13,755 bases of DNA from Galdieria sulphuraria (Eukaryota > Rhodophyta > Bangiophyceae > Galdieriales > Galdieriaceae), in contig NW_005178389.1 in NCBI RefSeq assembly GCF_000341285.1, positions 1 to 13,755 of the forward strand. The letters are read 5' to 3'. The notes under the pieces were generated by a model. The model saw only the letters and a list, made by a program, of their open reading frames with translations, was not told the origin of the DNA and made no database searches. Shown in pieces: positions 1 to 9,336 of the stretch (position 1 is its first letter; each line of letters opens with the position of its first letter). Position numbers and translations under genes: made by a program.

Positions 1-290
1 TCGTCAATCTTACTACTACCTCCATTTCATAAAATATAATTGAAGGTCAACTTTTTATCTTCTACTTTCAAAATTTGAATCCCTCTAACACTCTTCTTGT
101 ATTTTCTTAGTTTTCTCAATTCAAATTACTCGGTCCTTTTCAGACACTGCCCTGACAGTTTTCAATACCCCTTCCCATTTCCAATTATTTATTGTTCCCC
201 CACCACTCATAATGGTAAATCCCAAATCTAAATCGCTGTTGGGTTGGCCCCCCTTTCTTCCCAATTGGCCCGCAATCCTTCCTCCCCTCC

Positions 291-505
291 CACTCATTTT
301 CCACCATGGCAATCTTTAGATCACAATTGCCCATCCAAACTTCGAATTGACCCCTCTCTAAATTGGCCCATTCTTCCTCCCACTGATTTTCCTCCATGCA
401 CATTTTCCAAATCACAATGGCCATGCGCATTACGAATTGAACCCTCTCCAAACTTGCCCATTTTTACCCTTTACTCATTTTCACCCATGGCATTCTCCAA
501 ATCAA
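291..505. repeat. C-rich ~90-bp sub-repeats in unit 1
   Basis: The motif CACTCATTTTC and its variants begins at 291, 381 and 472, giving periods of 90 and 91 bp. Each copy runs through CCATGGCA-like, AAATCACAATTGCCCAT-like and GAATTGACCCCTCTCCAAA-like segments to CCCATTCTTCC. The third copy breaks off near 505. The plus strand is strongly C-rich and G-poor. Because the period is close to a multiple of three, proline-rich open frames arise on the plus strand and Gly/Trp/Lys-rich ones on the minus strand. They are not credible genes. Confidence 0.8.
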
Positions 506-509
506 ACTT

Positions 510-900
510 GTCTGTTTTCTTGAGTTATTTTGTCTATTTTTGTTTCTGCACTGTATCCTATTCAATATTTTTGGACATCTTTAATTCCTTAAATGCAGCT
601 TCTTTTTGTGTATCATTTAAAATTGTGTCTCATCGCTCGCATAGATTGGTATCTATTTTGGAATTTACTGATGTTTTAAAATTAAATTTTTAAGTTATTG
701 TATGATTCCGATCAATTCTACTTATGTTAAGATTGAATCTGAGGTAACTATTCTTAGTAACTATTTTGAAACAAAAAATTATCTTCTCTTGTCCATAAAC
801 TAACTAATCTATTATCTATATTTTTTTTAAATAAATTTTCTTTACTCTATTCAATTTATTGTGTCGAAATAGAATTTACTTTGAAACTTTGACATATAAG
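510..900. other. AT-rich core of unit 1
   Basis: This core is dominated by A and T, with short T tracts (for example eight T near 822-829). I see no gene, RNA motif or clear match to the core of unit 2 at the same relative position, although the flanks on both sides are conserved. Confidence 0.6.
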
Positions 901-901
901 C

Positions 902-1056
902 GTTGAAAATCAAGGCGGTAATAAATTTTTTATTTACATTTTCAATGTTTTAATTAACTATAGTATTTTGTTAGCATAGTTTTATTAAGTTTAAAAAAGA
1001 TTATTTTGGACTGAGGTTCTACTATGAAAATATAGAAATATTGCGTGAACAGTATG
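902..1056. repeat. Conserved tail module of unit 1
   Basis: This module runs from GTTGAAAAT (902) through a TTCAATGTTT and AATTAACTATA segment to AGATTATTTT (999) and an ACTATGAAAA-type end just before the next unit. The same ordered segments occur at 2035-2193 with substitutions and small indels. The tail is thus more conserved than the AT-rich core that precedes it. Confidence 0.75.
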
Positions 1057-1303
1057 TCGTCAATCTTACTACTACCTCCATCTCATAAAATATAATTGAA
1101 GGTCAACTTTTAATCTTCTACTTTTAAAATTTGAATCCCTCTAACACTCTTCTTGTATTTTCTTAATTTCCTCAATTCAAATTACTCTATTGTTTTCATA
1201 CACTGCCCTGACAGTTTTCAATGCCCCTTCCCATATCCAATTTACCCATTATTCCCCATCATTCATAATGGTAAATCCCAAATCTAAATCGCTGTTGGGT
1301 TGG

Positions 1304-1336
1304 CCCCCTTTCTTCCCAATTGGCCCCAATCCTCCC
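1304..1336 (-). other. G-quadruplex motif (minus strand), unit 2
   Basis: On the plus strand four C-tracts (5, 3, 4 and 3 C) are separated by loops of six bases each. The minus strand therefore fits the G3+N1-7 pattern for an intramolecular G-quadruplex. The equivalent site in unit 1 (248-271 and onward) keeps three tracts but has a 12-base gap before the next one, so it does not fit the canonical rule. Confidence 0.6.
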
Positions 1337-1520
1337 ACTCATTTTCCCCCATGGCAATTTCCAAATCACAATTGCCCATCCACATTTCGAATTGACCCCT
1401 CTCCAAATTTGCCCATTCTTCCCCCCACTCATTTTCCCCATGGCAATTTCTAAATCACAATTGACCCCCAACCCTCTCACATTTCCAATTGGCCCCTTTT
1501 TTCCCCCATCCCCACACTCT
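1336..1520. repeat. C-rich ~90-bp sub-repeats in unit 2
   Basis: CACTCATTTTCCCC starts at 1336 and again at 1426, exactly 90 bp apart, followed by CCATGGCAATTTC and AAATCACAATTG in both. A third, degraded copy extends to about 1520 and keeps CCAATTGGCCCC and a run of C-tracts. The block is the positional counterpart of the one in unit 1. Confidence 0.78.
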
Positions 1521-1599
1521 AAGACAATTTTCAAACCAAAGTTGCACTACCATCCTTTAACCTCAATCGACCATTTCATTCCCCCGTACATACTCTCTC

Positions 1600-2030
1600 A
1601 TCAAATGGCAATTTACCAAATGCAATTCTTTTTTTTTCTAGTTCGTTCATTATTTTTTTGCACCATTTTACTTAATCACTTAAGATATGTTTATTTCTTT
1701 GAACAAAAAATCTTTCTTCCTATACTTTCGACGACTATGTTCTCTTTTCTTATTGGTTAGTTGTCACTTTTAAAGTTACAAATTTTTGAAGAACAAACTC
1801 TACGTTTATTGCGTGTTTATATTTTTTTGTCAAGGTTGCTATCAAATTTTGCTGATCGTTTTTATTTTTGTTGTGTATATTTTTAGTAAATATTGTAAAA
1901 TTAAACTAAAAATTATTTATTTTTGTCAATTTAGTGGAGAGTGTACAAATATAGTCTTTAAAATTAATTCTTTTTTTGTTTTGTTGAGTTTTATGTTTTC
2001 ATATCATATGTACTTTGAATATTTAATTGT
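1600..2030. other. AT-rich core of unit 2
   Basis: This is T-rich DNA with few stops on the plus strand because of composition. Two open stretches here (about 86 and 146 codons, the latter running in from the C-rich block) are rich in Phe, Ile, Leu and Tyr. Neither has a counterpart in unit 1, so I do not call them genes. The stretch holds nothing else I can support. Confidence 0.6.
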
Positions 2031-2034
2031 AATA

Positions 2035-2193
2035 GTTGAAAATTAAGTCAATGATTAAATTTTTTAACAATGTTTTCAATGTTTCAATTAACTATATTAA
2101 ATTGTTATTATATTTTCTTTAGAAATTTTATAAGAAGATTATTTTAGAGTAAAAATGTATTATGAAAGCATGGAAACATTATGTGACAGCGTG
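2035..2193. repeat. Conserved tail module of unit 2
   Basis: This is the counterpart of 902-1056, with the shared landmarks GTTGAAAAT (2035), TTCAATGTTT with AATTAACTATA (about 2074-2095) and AGATTATTTT (2136). It joins directly to the head of unit 3. Confidence 0.75.
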
Positions 2194-2528
2194 TAATTAA
2201 ACTTTCTACTACTACTATCTCATAAAATATAACTGAAGTTGAAATTTCAATCTTTTTTGCTTTTCGAATTGGAATTTTTCAAACACCCTTCCTATACGGA
2301 CTCTCCCAAAATTTTCAATTCACACTCAGTCCTCTTTGCACACTGTCCTCAATTTCAAATGCCCCCATTTCTAATTTACCCAATCTTTCCCATTTCCAAT
2401 TTCCCATTCTTTCCCAGCCCGCCATAATGGCAATTTTCAAATCACGATCACCTTTGTGGTTGGCCCAAATTGGCCCCTTTCCCCATCCATTTTCCCCATC
2501 GCAATTTCCCCTCCCATCTCCAAATGGG

Positions 2529-2550
2529 CCCATTCTTCCCCAGCCCCCCC
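2529..2550 (-). other. G-quadruplex motif (minus strand), unit 3
   Basis: Plus-strand C-tracts of 3, 4 and 7 are separated by loops of 6 and 2 bases. The seven-C run can be split into two tracts of three with a one-base loop, giving a canonical four-tract G-quadruplex on the minus strand. Confidence 0.5.
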
Positions 2551-2682
2551 ACCACAATGGCAATTTTCAAATCAACACAATCGCCTTTGGGTTGGCCCCT
2601 CTTCTCCAATTTCCTCACACCCATTTCCCCACTCATTTTCCCCCATCGCAATTTCCCCACTCTCTCTCCCATTTCCAATTTA

Positions 2683-2706
2683 CCCATTCTTTCCCGCCCC
2701 ACACCC
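2683..2706 (-). other. G-quadruplex motif (minus strand), unit 3
   Basis: Plus-strand tracts of 3, 3, 4 and 3 C are separated by loops of 7, 1 and 3 bases. This is the tightest canonical G-quadruplex motif in the window, and the G-rich strand is the minus strand. Confidence 0.65.
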
Positions 2707-2786
2707 AGAATGACAATTTTCAAATCAAAATTGCGAGGGCCCATTCCAAATCGGCCACTCTTTTCAAATTGCCCATCTTTCCCATT

Positions 2787-5700
2787 AGCAGAAAAAAGCA
2801 CTAAAAACTGTGTATATTGGTGCTCAACATACTATGCAGAATCACGACCAAATAGAAACAACAAAATCTTCATTTTACAGTATACCAATATGATTCAACA
2901 TTGGGTCAATTCTAGAAACAATAGACTAAAACGACTTTAGGTCAACGACCTAAGTAAAATTTGAAAGTAACTTACAACTATGAGGAAAGAATGTGAAGAT
3001 TTTCTCCCATTATGATTCTTGTCAAGCAAACTATCAACTAGATTGTCCTCTGTGTATTTAAATGAAAGAATACTAGTACTCGTCGGTATTTCGTCTGCCA
3101 AATCTACTTGGGTAAATTCTTCCAATAAATCCATACAATCGTGAAGCAATCGGTATTAAATAGACTACCGAGAATATATAAATACTATATGAACCAAAGT
3201 CTAGGGTATAACGACTCTTCTTATGGCACAGAGAGGTTTAGAGTGCCACGATAAAAGATCTTGATGAGCTAAAAGACTCATAATAGACGGACAACCCAGT
3301 GTGGTTCAAACAACCCATTTCATTCTATTAGCACTATCCAATCCAGTCCGTAATATCAACTTAAAAATGCAAAATGAAACTACTCCTATTTATATCACTT
3401 ACCTTGATATATATCTTTTTCTATGGTGAACACTTGTCTTTGACCCGCAAATCAACAATCTGTCTAAAGTGAATTCTTAAATCACCTTTTTGAATAGAGT
3501 TGTACTGCTACTATTCATCAAATACTGGAATCAGTCAATTTTACTAATCCAAGTGCGATTATTTGTCACTTGATAAGTAAATAGGCTAGTATGACACAAA
3601 ACAATCAATCATCCAATCAATGAATCAACACAAACCAAACTCAATTCTTCATCCATAAAGATAACAAAGAACCTGCTGTGAAAAACACCATAACCCACTA
3701 AAAGCTGTACCAGGTGATCAACTCGAATTTGTAATAGCTTGATATAACAAAGATAAGAGACAACTTTTTTCACCATAGGAAGTAAACGGACATAACCATG
3801 TATCTCAGCATGACTTGAAGTACTAACAATCAAAGGTTAGGATCAAAGTACTTCTTCGTCAATCTTCTCAAGTTATTATGTGGATTTAAATCTTTCAAAC
3901 AACATAAAACCGAATGTTTGCAATGTTTGCGTTCTTCTAAATTAGAGTAGAGATGATCTGTAAAGTTCCAAACATACAGTTCCGTCCAATTCAGTTGAAT
4001 TATCTCGTATGTATATGATTCTGTAGTTTACTGCGACATTATATATGTCCCACTATCAAATCAATCCTTGATGGAACAGATTGGTGACAACTGCGTTCTA
4101 TCAAAACTGTGCAATTCATAGCCATAAATCTTGATAGTCTCAACGATACCAAGGCTTTTATGAAACTAAGTTACAGGATGAGGTGTATGATAAACAGTGG
4201 AAAAAGGTTAAGGAAAATTTCGAATGGCATATAATAGGTACTCCTCAAATACAGTATTCATAACAAGAATATGAATTCATACGAAAAAGGTCAAGTCATT
4301 CTATTTGACATCAAGTTCAATACAAAAGTAGCCAGGATAGATTATAGTCCCTCTCTCTGCAACTTAAAATTGAGCTTGTCACTAGGCATAAACGATATGA
4401 TAACTAACAATAATATTCTATTTATGACGAGCTCGTGCAATTCTTTAGGTAAGGCTCCTTGAACAAGAGAATGAAAGGTGCTTAAAGAAACAATTGACTA
4501 TTCTTCATTCAACAACTTCGATCTGATTCTCTCAAGCAAAACACTTGGCTTATTCACTAGTTTCATAGTTGATTGCTCTATTTTGTAAAATCCCTTATTT
4601 CTCCACTCAATACAGTTTAAACTCAATTCAACATAGCCGAAACTATGATCTTCAAAAGCAGTTGAATTCAAACTGATTCCTGGAAACTAGCTCATATCCC
4701 TATTGTCTCTAGTCTTGTCGATTAGATAGAAAAATATATCAGTTCCACAATTCAAGAATGTATTGAGTTTTTAAAATACAGAAAGAGAGTGGTCGTAAAA
4801 CACCAACCATAATTCTAAATAAAGGACAAACTACAAATAAAATACTATGTTTATGACTCTTCAAGAACAATGCTGTAGTGAGAAGTGTTGTCCCATCTCT
4901 TCTAAGAGTTGCTGTTATTGTTGTCGTCAAATGTGCAAATCAGATAGTAAATTCTGCTTTTATAATCATTTCCACCAGTTTATACCAAGACCCCAATAAT
5001 TATTGCAATGGAAATAAATACAAGCAACTTCTTTCCGGTCAAGTTGTTGATTGACATAAGATAGATTGATTAGTTCGAATCCAAAACCATTCGTCGAGTA
5101 TGATGAGTGATATCCTTATTCATGGAATAATAGTATCGGGATCAAGTTGAATCATAAACTTAATATTGTTCTTCCTATAAATGTTGTTGTGTAAACTTTC
5201 CAAACCAGTAAAGAAAGCTACAACTATATAGAGAATAATATCTACAAAGATGCAAATAATGATTCTGCAAGTAAGATTGTATATTCCTTGCTTTATTCTA
5301 CACTTTGCCTTTTCGAATAGAAATTTGATTGTCTTCTATCAGTAAGGATTGTATGATATTCATTTTTAATAAGAAAAAAAAGGAAGAAAAAGAATAAGGT
5401 GAGTGTGAAAAGGATAAAGAATGCCTAAAGTAATCAGGTCTTTGAAGCTTTGGACAATTTATAACGATTAGGGATGCCATGAAATACACAAACATTAAAC
5501 ATATTGTTTCAACAGCCTACTTTTTATCTTATGGTGTTCAAATACAGGTCATGCATATCAGTAGAATGGATAAACAAAACAAAATGCCATAAACGCTCTA
5601 CTATTACCAGTATGAAATACTACTAGCGAATACTTTTTCTACTAATGACGACAAGAGTATCGTTGATGTTTCTAGAGAGAATCAAAGTCAAGACTTTTGG

Positions 5701-7260
5701 CTCATAACACTATCTCTGTAGTCTATTGAACTAGAAAGCCATTTTTTTCTTTTTTCACTTTATATCTTTCATCATATATTTTCTTCCAAAGCAAATTGGT
5801 GTATTTTCTGTTTAGCGAGTTGTATAAAAGTTGAAATGAAAGGAATCATTTTCTTCATCTTGTACTATATAACACATAAACATGAAAAAAGAGATTCAAT
5901 AACATGTATCAGCAAGGTTACTTTGCTTCATTTTGCAGCTCCTTTGTGACCAATCGTCTGCAATCTAGTTGAGTTTTCTTCTAAATCAAATGATTCTGTA
6001 GTATATGAATAGTATAGTTTATCGATGTGATACTTTATTTTAATTAAAGTTCAGTTTTTAGTGTTCAGTAATTGCAACTTTCTTGAAAAGACAAGATAAC
6101 AAGATGATGACTACTCTCCGACCAGTCAATAGAAACAAGCAATAGACTTTTAACACAGTATCTTTATCAAAAAAAAAAATAATGATTCTATGACGCAAGT
6201 TGAGCTTGGTGCCAAAGCAGTAAAGCGAGAACGTTCTCACCAATACTGATAGGAGTCAATGGATACAAACAAAGCTCAATTGAATTCCGTACAGATACAA
6301 GAATAGTGGATGCTGATTGATCTATGCTCATCAATAGTAACATATTCTCAATATTCCAGAAACACATTGTCACTCAATATGAAATTGAATACACAAATGT
6401 ACCAAAATTGAATTATGGACAACGGCTTACCCTAATATTGCACACAGCATACAAATATCAAGGGAAACATTGAAACTTTGCTGTAATTCGGATTCTCACC
6501 CAGTGATTCTCGAATGAATTCATCTTCGACTTGATTCTAAGTAATCCAAATAATAGTCTGTAAATCATCCTTTTAGAGTAAAGACTAAAATACTTTAGAC
6601 AAATCAAGATAATCTTCAACAATTCGACGTTGAATCAAGCATACAGGGAACCTAAAGACCACATAAAACACTGCTTCGGATACAAAGACTCTGTACATAC
6701 AACAGCAAGATTTCAAGTGCAAAGGTACAAAGTCTTCATCAACTCGACAACTACTAGTCAATAAAGTATCAATTCTACCTTAAAGAAGCCATCTTATACA
6801 AACACTATCTAACAGAAACTCTATTGGATAACCCAATGTCCACATAATGACAATTCAGCCAACTCTCTCTTAGATACCCCTAAAAAGATAAAAACGTATA
6901 ATAGTCTTACTATCAAACAAATGATTTTGAATAAAAACGTTGATTCAACTTTTTGTGCATCGAGCTGTGCCGTTATCTTGTCTTAACACATTGACTCCAT
7001 TCATTACTAGGTAATATCTCAATAGCCAACTTTGAATGTTTCTAACAAGCAACGCATTTAGATGCGAATACTTGAAATAAACTGACATCTTATTCCTGAT
7101 TCTTGTCTGCCAAATGACTATACCTTACTCAGTAACGCATGGTTGGAACGAAATTATATAACTGAAGGTACTTCAAAACAGTTAGTTATGAATTGAATCA
7201 AATACAGTTTGAGATATTTATATCTGAACAAACAACTAGTTAATATCAAAATATATAAAC
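2787..7260. other. Gene-poor unique DNA, left part
   Basis: These 4.5 kb follow the end of the repeat array. The plus strand is A-rich and often poor in G (line 3601-3660 has 2 G and about 17 C). Open stretches rarely exceed 60 codons, and most such stretches are on the minus strand, which is what a T-rich strand with fewer stops would give. Visible items are a perfect 7-bp hairpin with a 3-base loop (2937-2953), a purine-rich A/G tract (about 5370-5397), an 11-A run (6169-6179) and the 10-bp palindrome ATGAATTCAT near 6514. I see no tRNA, rRNA, known small RNA or protein domain. Confidence 0.55.
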
Positions 7261-7335
7261 TAGTAGCAAATATTCGTGGCGCTGCAAAGGTATAATACGA
7301 TTCACGGCTTGAGTCGATTCGCGAAGCTATCTAGG

Positions 7336-7638
7336 ATGAAACGATCAACAAAAACATATCCAGTATCGCAAATAAAGTGCAAGTATCGCGAAGGAATAAT
7401 TGGACACTCAAACACTACCAAGTTTTTCTCAAACCAAGTCCTCAGCTCCCTAGTCCTCGGTATCCTTAGTAATAACACTAATACTAATACTATATGGAAA
7501 ATCGTTTTTCTCGGGATAAGGACTAACTCGTTCGATAGATTCAGTATAATCTCTAAGAATTCAAAAGTTGAATCAACCATAGAGGACATTTCATTTACTT
7601 ATGAAACAGAATTTCTTCTTGATGAGATATTCGACTAG
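7336..7638 (+). CDS. Doubtful small ORF, 100 codons
   Basis: The plus-strand frame is open from 7267, just after the stop at 7264-7266, to the stop at 7636-7638, and its first ATG is at 7336. It is the longest continuous open frame outside the repeats apart from the truncated gene at the right edge. The product would be 100 residues, with a basic N-terminal part, a short hydrophobic stretch around residues 35-45, an Asn/Thr run (46-52) from a TAATAC-like repeat, and an acidic C-terminus. I recognise no domain. A TATATAAA lies at 7252-7259, about 77 bp before the ATG. Against it, the minus strand is also open for 95 codons (7589-7302, true ATG), and one frame of this length in 13.7 kb is not far from chance. 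The stretch has more CpG than its surroundings. It could be a real short gene, an unspliced exon on either strand, or nothing. Confidence 0.2.
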   Translation: MKRSTKTYPVSQIKCKYREGIIGHSNTTKFFSNQVLSSLVLGILSNNTNTNTIWKIVFLGIRTNSFDRFSIISKNSKVESTIEDISFTYETEFLLDEIFD

Positions 7639-8957
7639 TAATCAACATATGACCAACTCCCACACAAAAAGTCATCTTAGATGAGCAGTATCAAGAAATA
7701 TCTTACTTTCTTTCCATTGAACAGTAAATCATTGAATTCAGTATACAATTCAAGTAATATAAAACAGTAACCAGTTTCTAGATACGTTGAGAAGGAAGAA
7801 ATAAAAGTGACTTTCTCTTCCTGTTGAGATTTAACTAGAAGTGGTAACATTTAGAGTAATCTAAAGCAAGTGACTATTACTTCCTTCAATACGGCTGTAA
7901 CCAGAATTGTTTCGGATATCACTCTGAAATTAGATTCAAACTCAACTCATCAATAGAAACAAGGTATTGGTACGGCATAAATACATTGTCATTTATGACT
8001 TGAATCAATTGTGGTAATAGTCCAAGATTAAGAGGTGGATGAAAACCACCAAAGGTTGTAAAAAAAGTTCAAGCAACAAAGGATACAATAAAAGTCCTGA
8101 AGTTAGAACATGACTATCAATTTATGCTTTGCTGCTACTTGTGTAAAAATCACAGAATTGATTCTGCTTTTTGTGAGGATCAACCTCAAAATCTATAAAT
8201 CATAGGTCTGATATTCTAACCCTGTGAAACCATGGAAGCATTCATTTACTTCTTTTCCTTGAATTTCTTTCAACTAACCTTTCTATATTATGCAATTGAA
8301 AAGTATATAATATGTAAAACATAAATTTCTGTCTTTTATAAAAATTCATAAGAATAAGGGAAAACAACCAGTAGGTCGTACTAGGACGAGTTCAATTTCT
8401 ATTTCCAATAGATAGCTTGTACAGAACTTTGACTGCAATCTAGTTGATTCTTTCTTTGAATTTACATCATCCCGCAGTCTTCAAATACTACTTTTTATCA
8501 TATTCATCCCTTTTCTTGTAAGAACATATTACAACTCTAAAGAACAAGATCTTCACCATTTTACAATTACACAGATAAAGAACAGAAAGAACGAGATAGA
8601 AATATTATCTTATCCTTATCGACTAGATGACTACTCCATATGAACCTGGTCTTAGGGTTAAAGAAGTAAGATGGAAATGTTCTAGAGCACAAATAATCAT
8701 AAGATGGTTTCAACATAAGAGCATTACAATATATCCACAAAGATCAGTAGTAGATTCAAGATCACAGAAAACAGTATGTTGTACACTTTCATGATACTGC
8801 AAGTTCACTTGTCAAAGATTACTTGATTCAACTGACGAAATTGTCTCGAATTGATCACTTGGAGTTACCCATCCCTACAAATGCAACGCAACTATCAGGG
8901 GACAAAGAGATTCTATGTGATCGAAATTTCCAACGAAAAAAGCTTCTGAAAGGTTGT

Positions 8958-8967
8958 ACGTCGACGT
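8958..8967. other. 10-bp CpG-containing palindrome
   Basis: ACGTCGACGT is a perfect self-complementary 10-mer with three CpG steps in AT-rich DNA. It could be a binding site for a dimeric protein. Nothing nearby confirms that. Confidence 0.25.
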
Positions 8968-9318
8968 TTTCGGAAAAGAAATGACCACTAGTTGCTTCAT
9001 CATACTATCATGAGATAACAAATAAGTTCGTTGTAAAAGTCAAAAGATAAAGATTAGTCTCAAACAGGTACAAGCAAAATCGAAAATCGACCAGTAAAGT
9101 AACTCACCCTATTTGTTGTTCAAAATCAGAACCGTATGTAGTTCTACTGATAGTAAGATACAGGAATAGTCGTAAGTGTGCGAATAATGCTTTTTTATTT
9201 TGTAAACTCGACAATACAATTTTCCTTTATGGTAAAAAATAGGTCAAATTCGTACTTTTATGACGAAAACTATAATTAATATTCCATGTACCACTCAGTA
9301 ATACAGTATAACTTTCAA

Positions 9319-9336
9319 TTGTTGTTGTTGTTGTTG
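9319..9336. repeat. (TTG)6 microsatellite
   Basis: Six perfect TTG triplets are flanked by CAATT on both sides. Shorter (TTG)4 runs occur at 9477-9488 and 13637-13648. They are simple-sequence repeats and show no link to a gene, except that the last lies about 80 bp upstream of the probable start codon at 13726. Confidence 0.85.

Larger units (their letters stand above)
1..1056. repeat. Tandem repeat unit 1 (about 1.06 kb)
   Basis: This is the first unit of a three-copy tandem array. Its first 131 bases align without gaps to 1057-1187 with five substitutions, and the stretch around 207-252 is identical to the matching part of unit 2. The order inside is head (1-205), C-rich sub-repeat block (about 206-505), AT-rich core (about 510-900) and conserved tail (902-1056). 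The window starts at a base that matches the start of unit 2, so the true left edge of the array is not seen and more units may lie to the left. No transposase, reverse transcriptase or other long protein is encoded. I call it a satellite or subtelomeric-type repeat; the family is not one I recognise. Confidence 0.85.
1057..2193. repeat. Tandem repeat unit 2 (about 1.14 kb)
   Basis: This is the second array unit. Its head and C-rich block are near-identical to unit 1 at a constant offset of 1056 bp. Its tail matches the unit 1 tail at offsets of 1133-1137 bp: the 9-mer GTTGAAAAT is at 902 and 2035, and AGATTATTTT is at 999 and 2136. The AT-rich core (about 1600-2030) is about 80 bp longer than in unit 1 and hard to align with it. 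It contains a run of nine T (1629-1637). The right edge is set by the start of the unit 3 head (CATAAAATATAA at 2221, matching 1084 in unit 2). Confidence 0.85.
2194..2786. repeat. Tandem repeat unit 3, divergent and truncated
   Basis: The third unit begins with a recognisable but diverged head: TACTACTACT, then CATAAAATATAA, then a TGAAG motif as in units 1 and 2. It continues into a C-rich block that is longer than in the other units. The block ends near the CCCATT at 2781-2786, and no AT-rich core or conserved tail follows. It is therefore a truncated terminal unit at the array edge. Its head differs from units 1 and 2 at many positions, so it is the oldest or least homogenised copy seen here. 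Confidence 0.75.
2425..2786. repeat. C-rich sub-repeats of unit 3 with altered period
   Basis: The core AATGGCAATTTTCAAATCA occurs at 2426 and 2556, with a variant (AATGACAATTTTCAAATCA) at 2709. The spacings are therefore 130 and 153 bp rather than 90 bp. Each of the first two cores is followed by a GGTTGGCCC segment, which in units 1 and 2 occurs only once per unit. Unit 3 was thus amplified from a longer segment that includes the start of the C-rich block. Confidence 0.75.

Noticed and set aside
244-693. Proline-rich plus-strand frames in the C-rich blocks (also 1190-1453, 1320-1760, 2239-2427, 2427-2940)
   Set aside because: They follow the ~90-bp sub-repeat, which preserves frame by being a multiple of three. 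Units 1 and 2 differ by one C in a homopolymer (six C at 248-253, five at 1304-1308), so the same sequence is read in different frames in the two copies. This argues against protein selection.
185-1534. Minus-strand Gly/Trp/Lys-rich frames at 185-451, 1259-1534, and also 2448-2801
   Set aside because: They are the complement of the C-rich repeat, with GGN and TGG codons from G-rich sequence. They share a C-terminal string only because the DNA is repeated.
1-2786. Transposon, LTR or CRISPR interpretation of the array
   Set aside because: No terminal inverted repeats, target-site duplications or transposition proteins are seen. Repeats are about 1 kb and 90 bp with diverging copies, unlike short identical CRISPR repeats with unique spacers.
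5072-5082. tRNA B-box-like AGTTCGAATCC
   Set aside because: The flanking bases do not form a T-arm stem, and no A box, anticodon arm or acceptor stem is visible.
5836-5949. 37-codon plus-strand ORF behind TATAAAAG (5823-5830)
   Set aside because: The TATA-like word is only 13 bp before the ATG, closer than a functional TATA box would be, and there is no other support.
6104-6110. C-box-like ATGATGA as a hint of a C/D snoRNA
   Set aside because: There is no D box (CTGA) at a suitable distance and no terminal stem.
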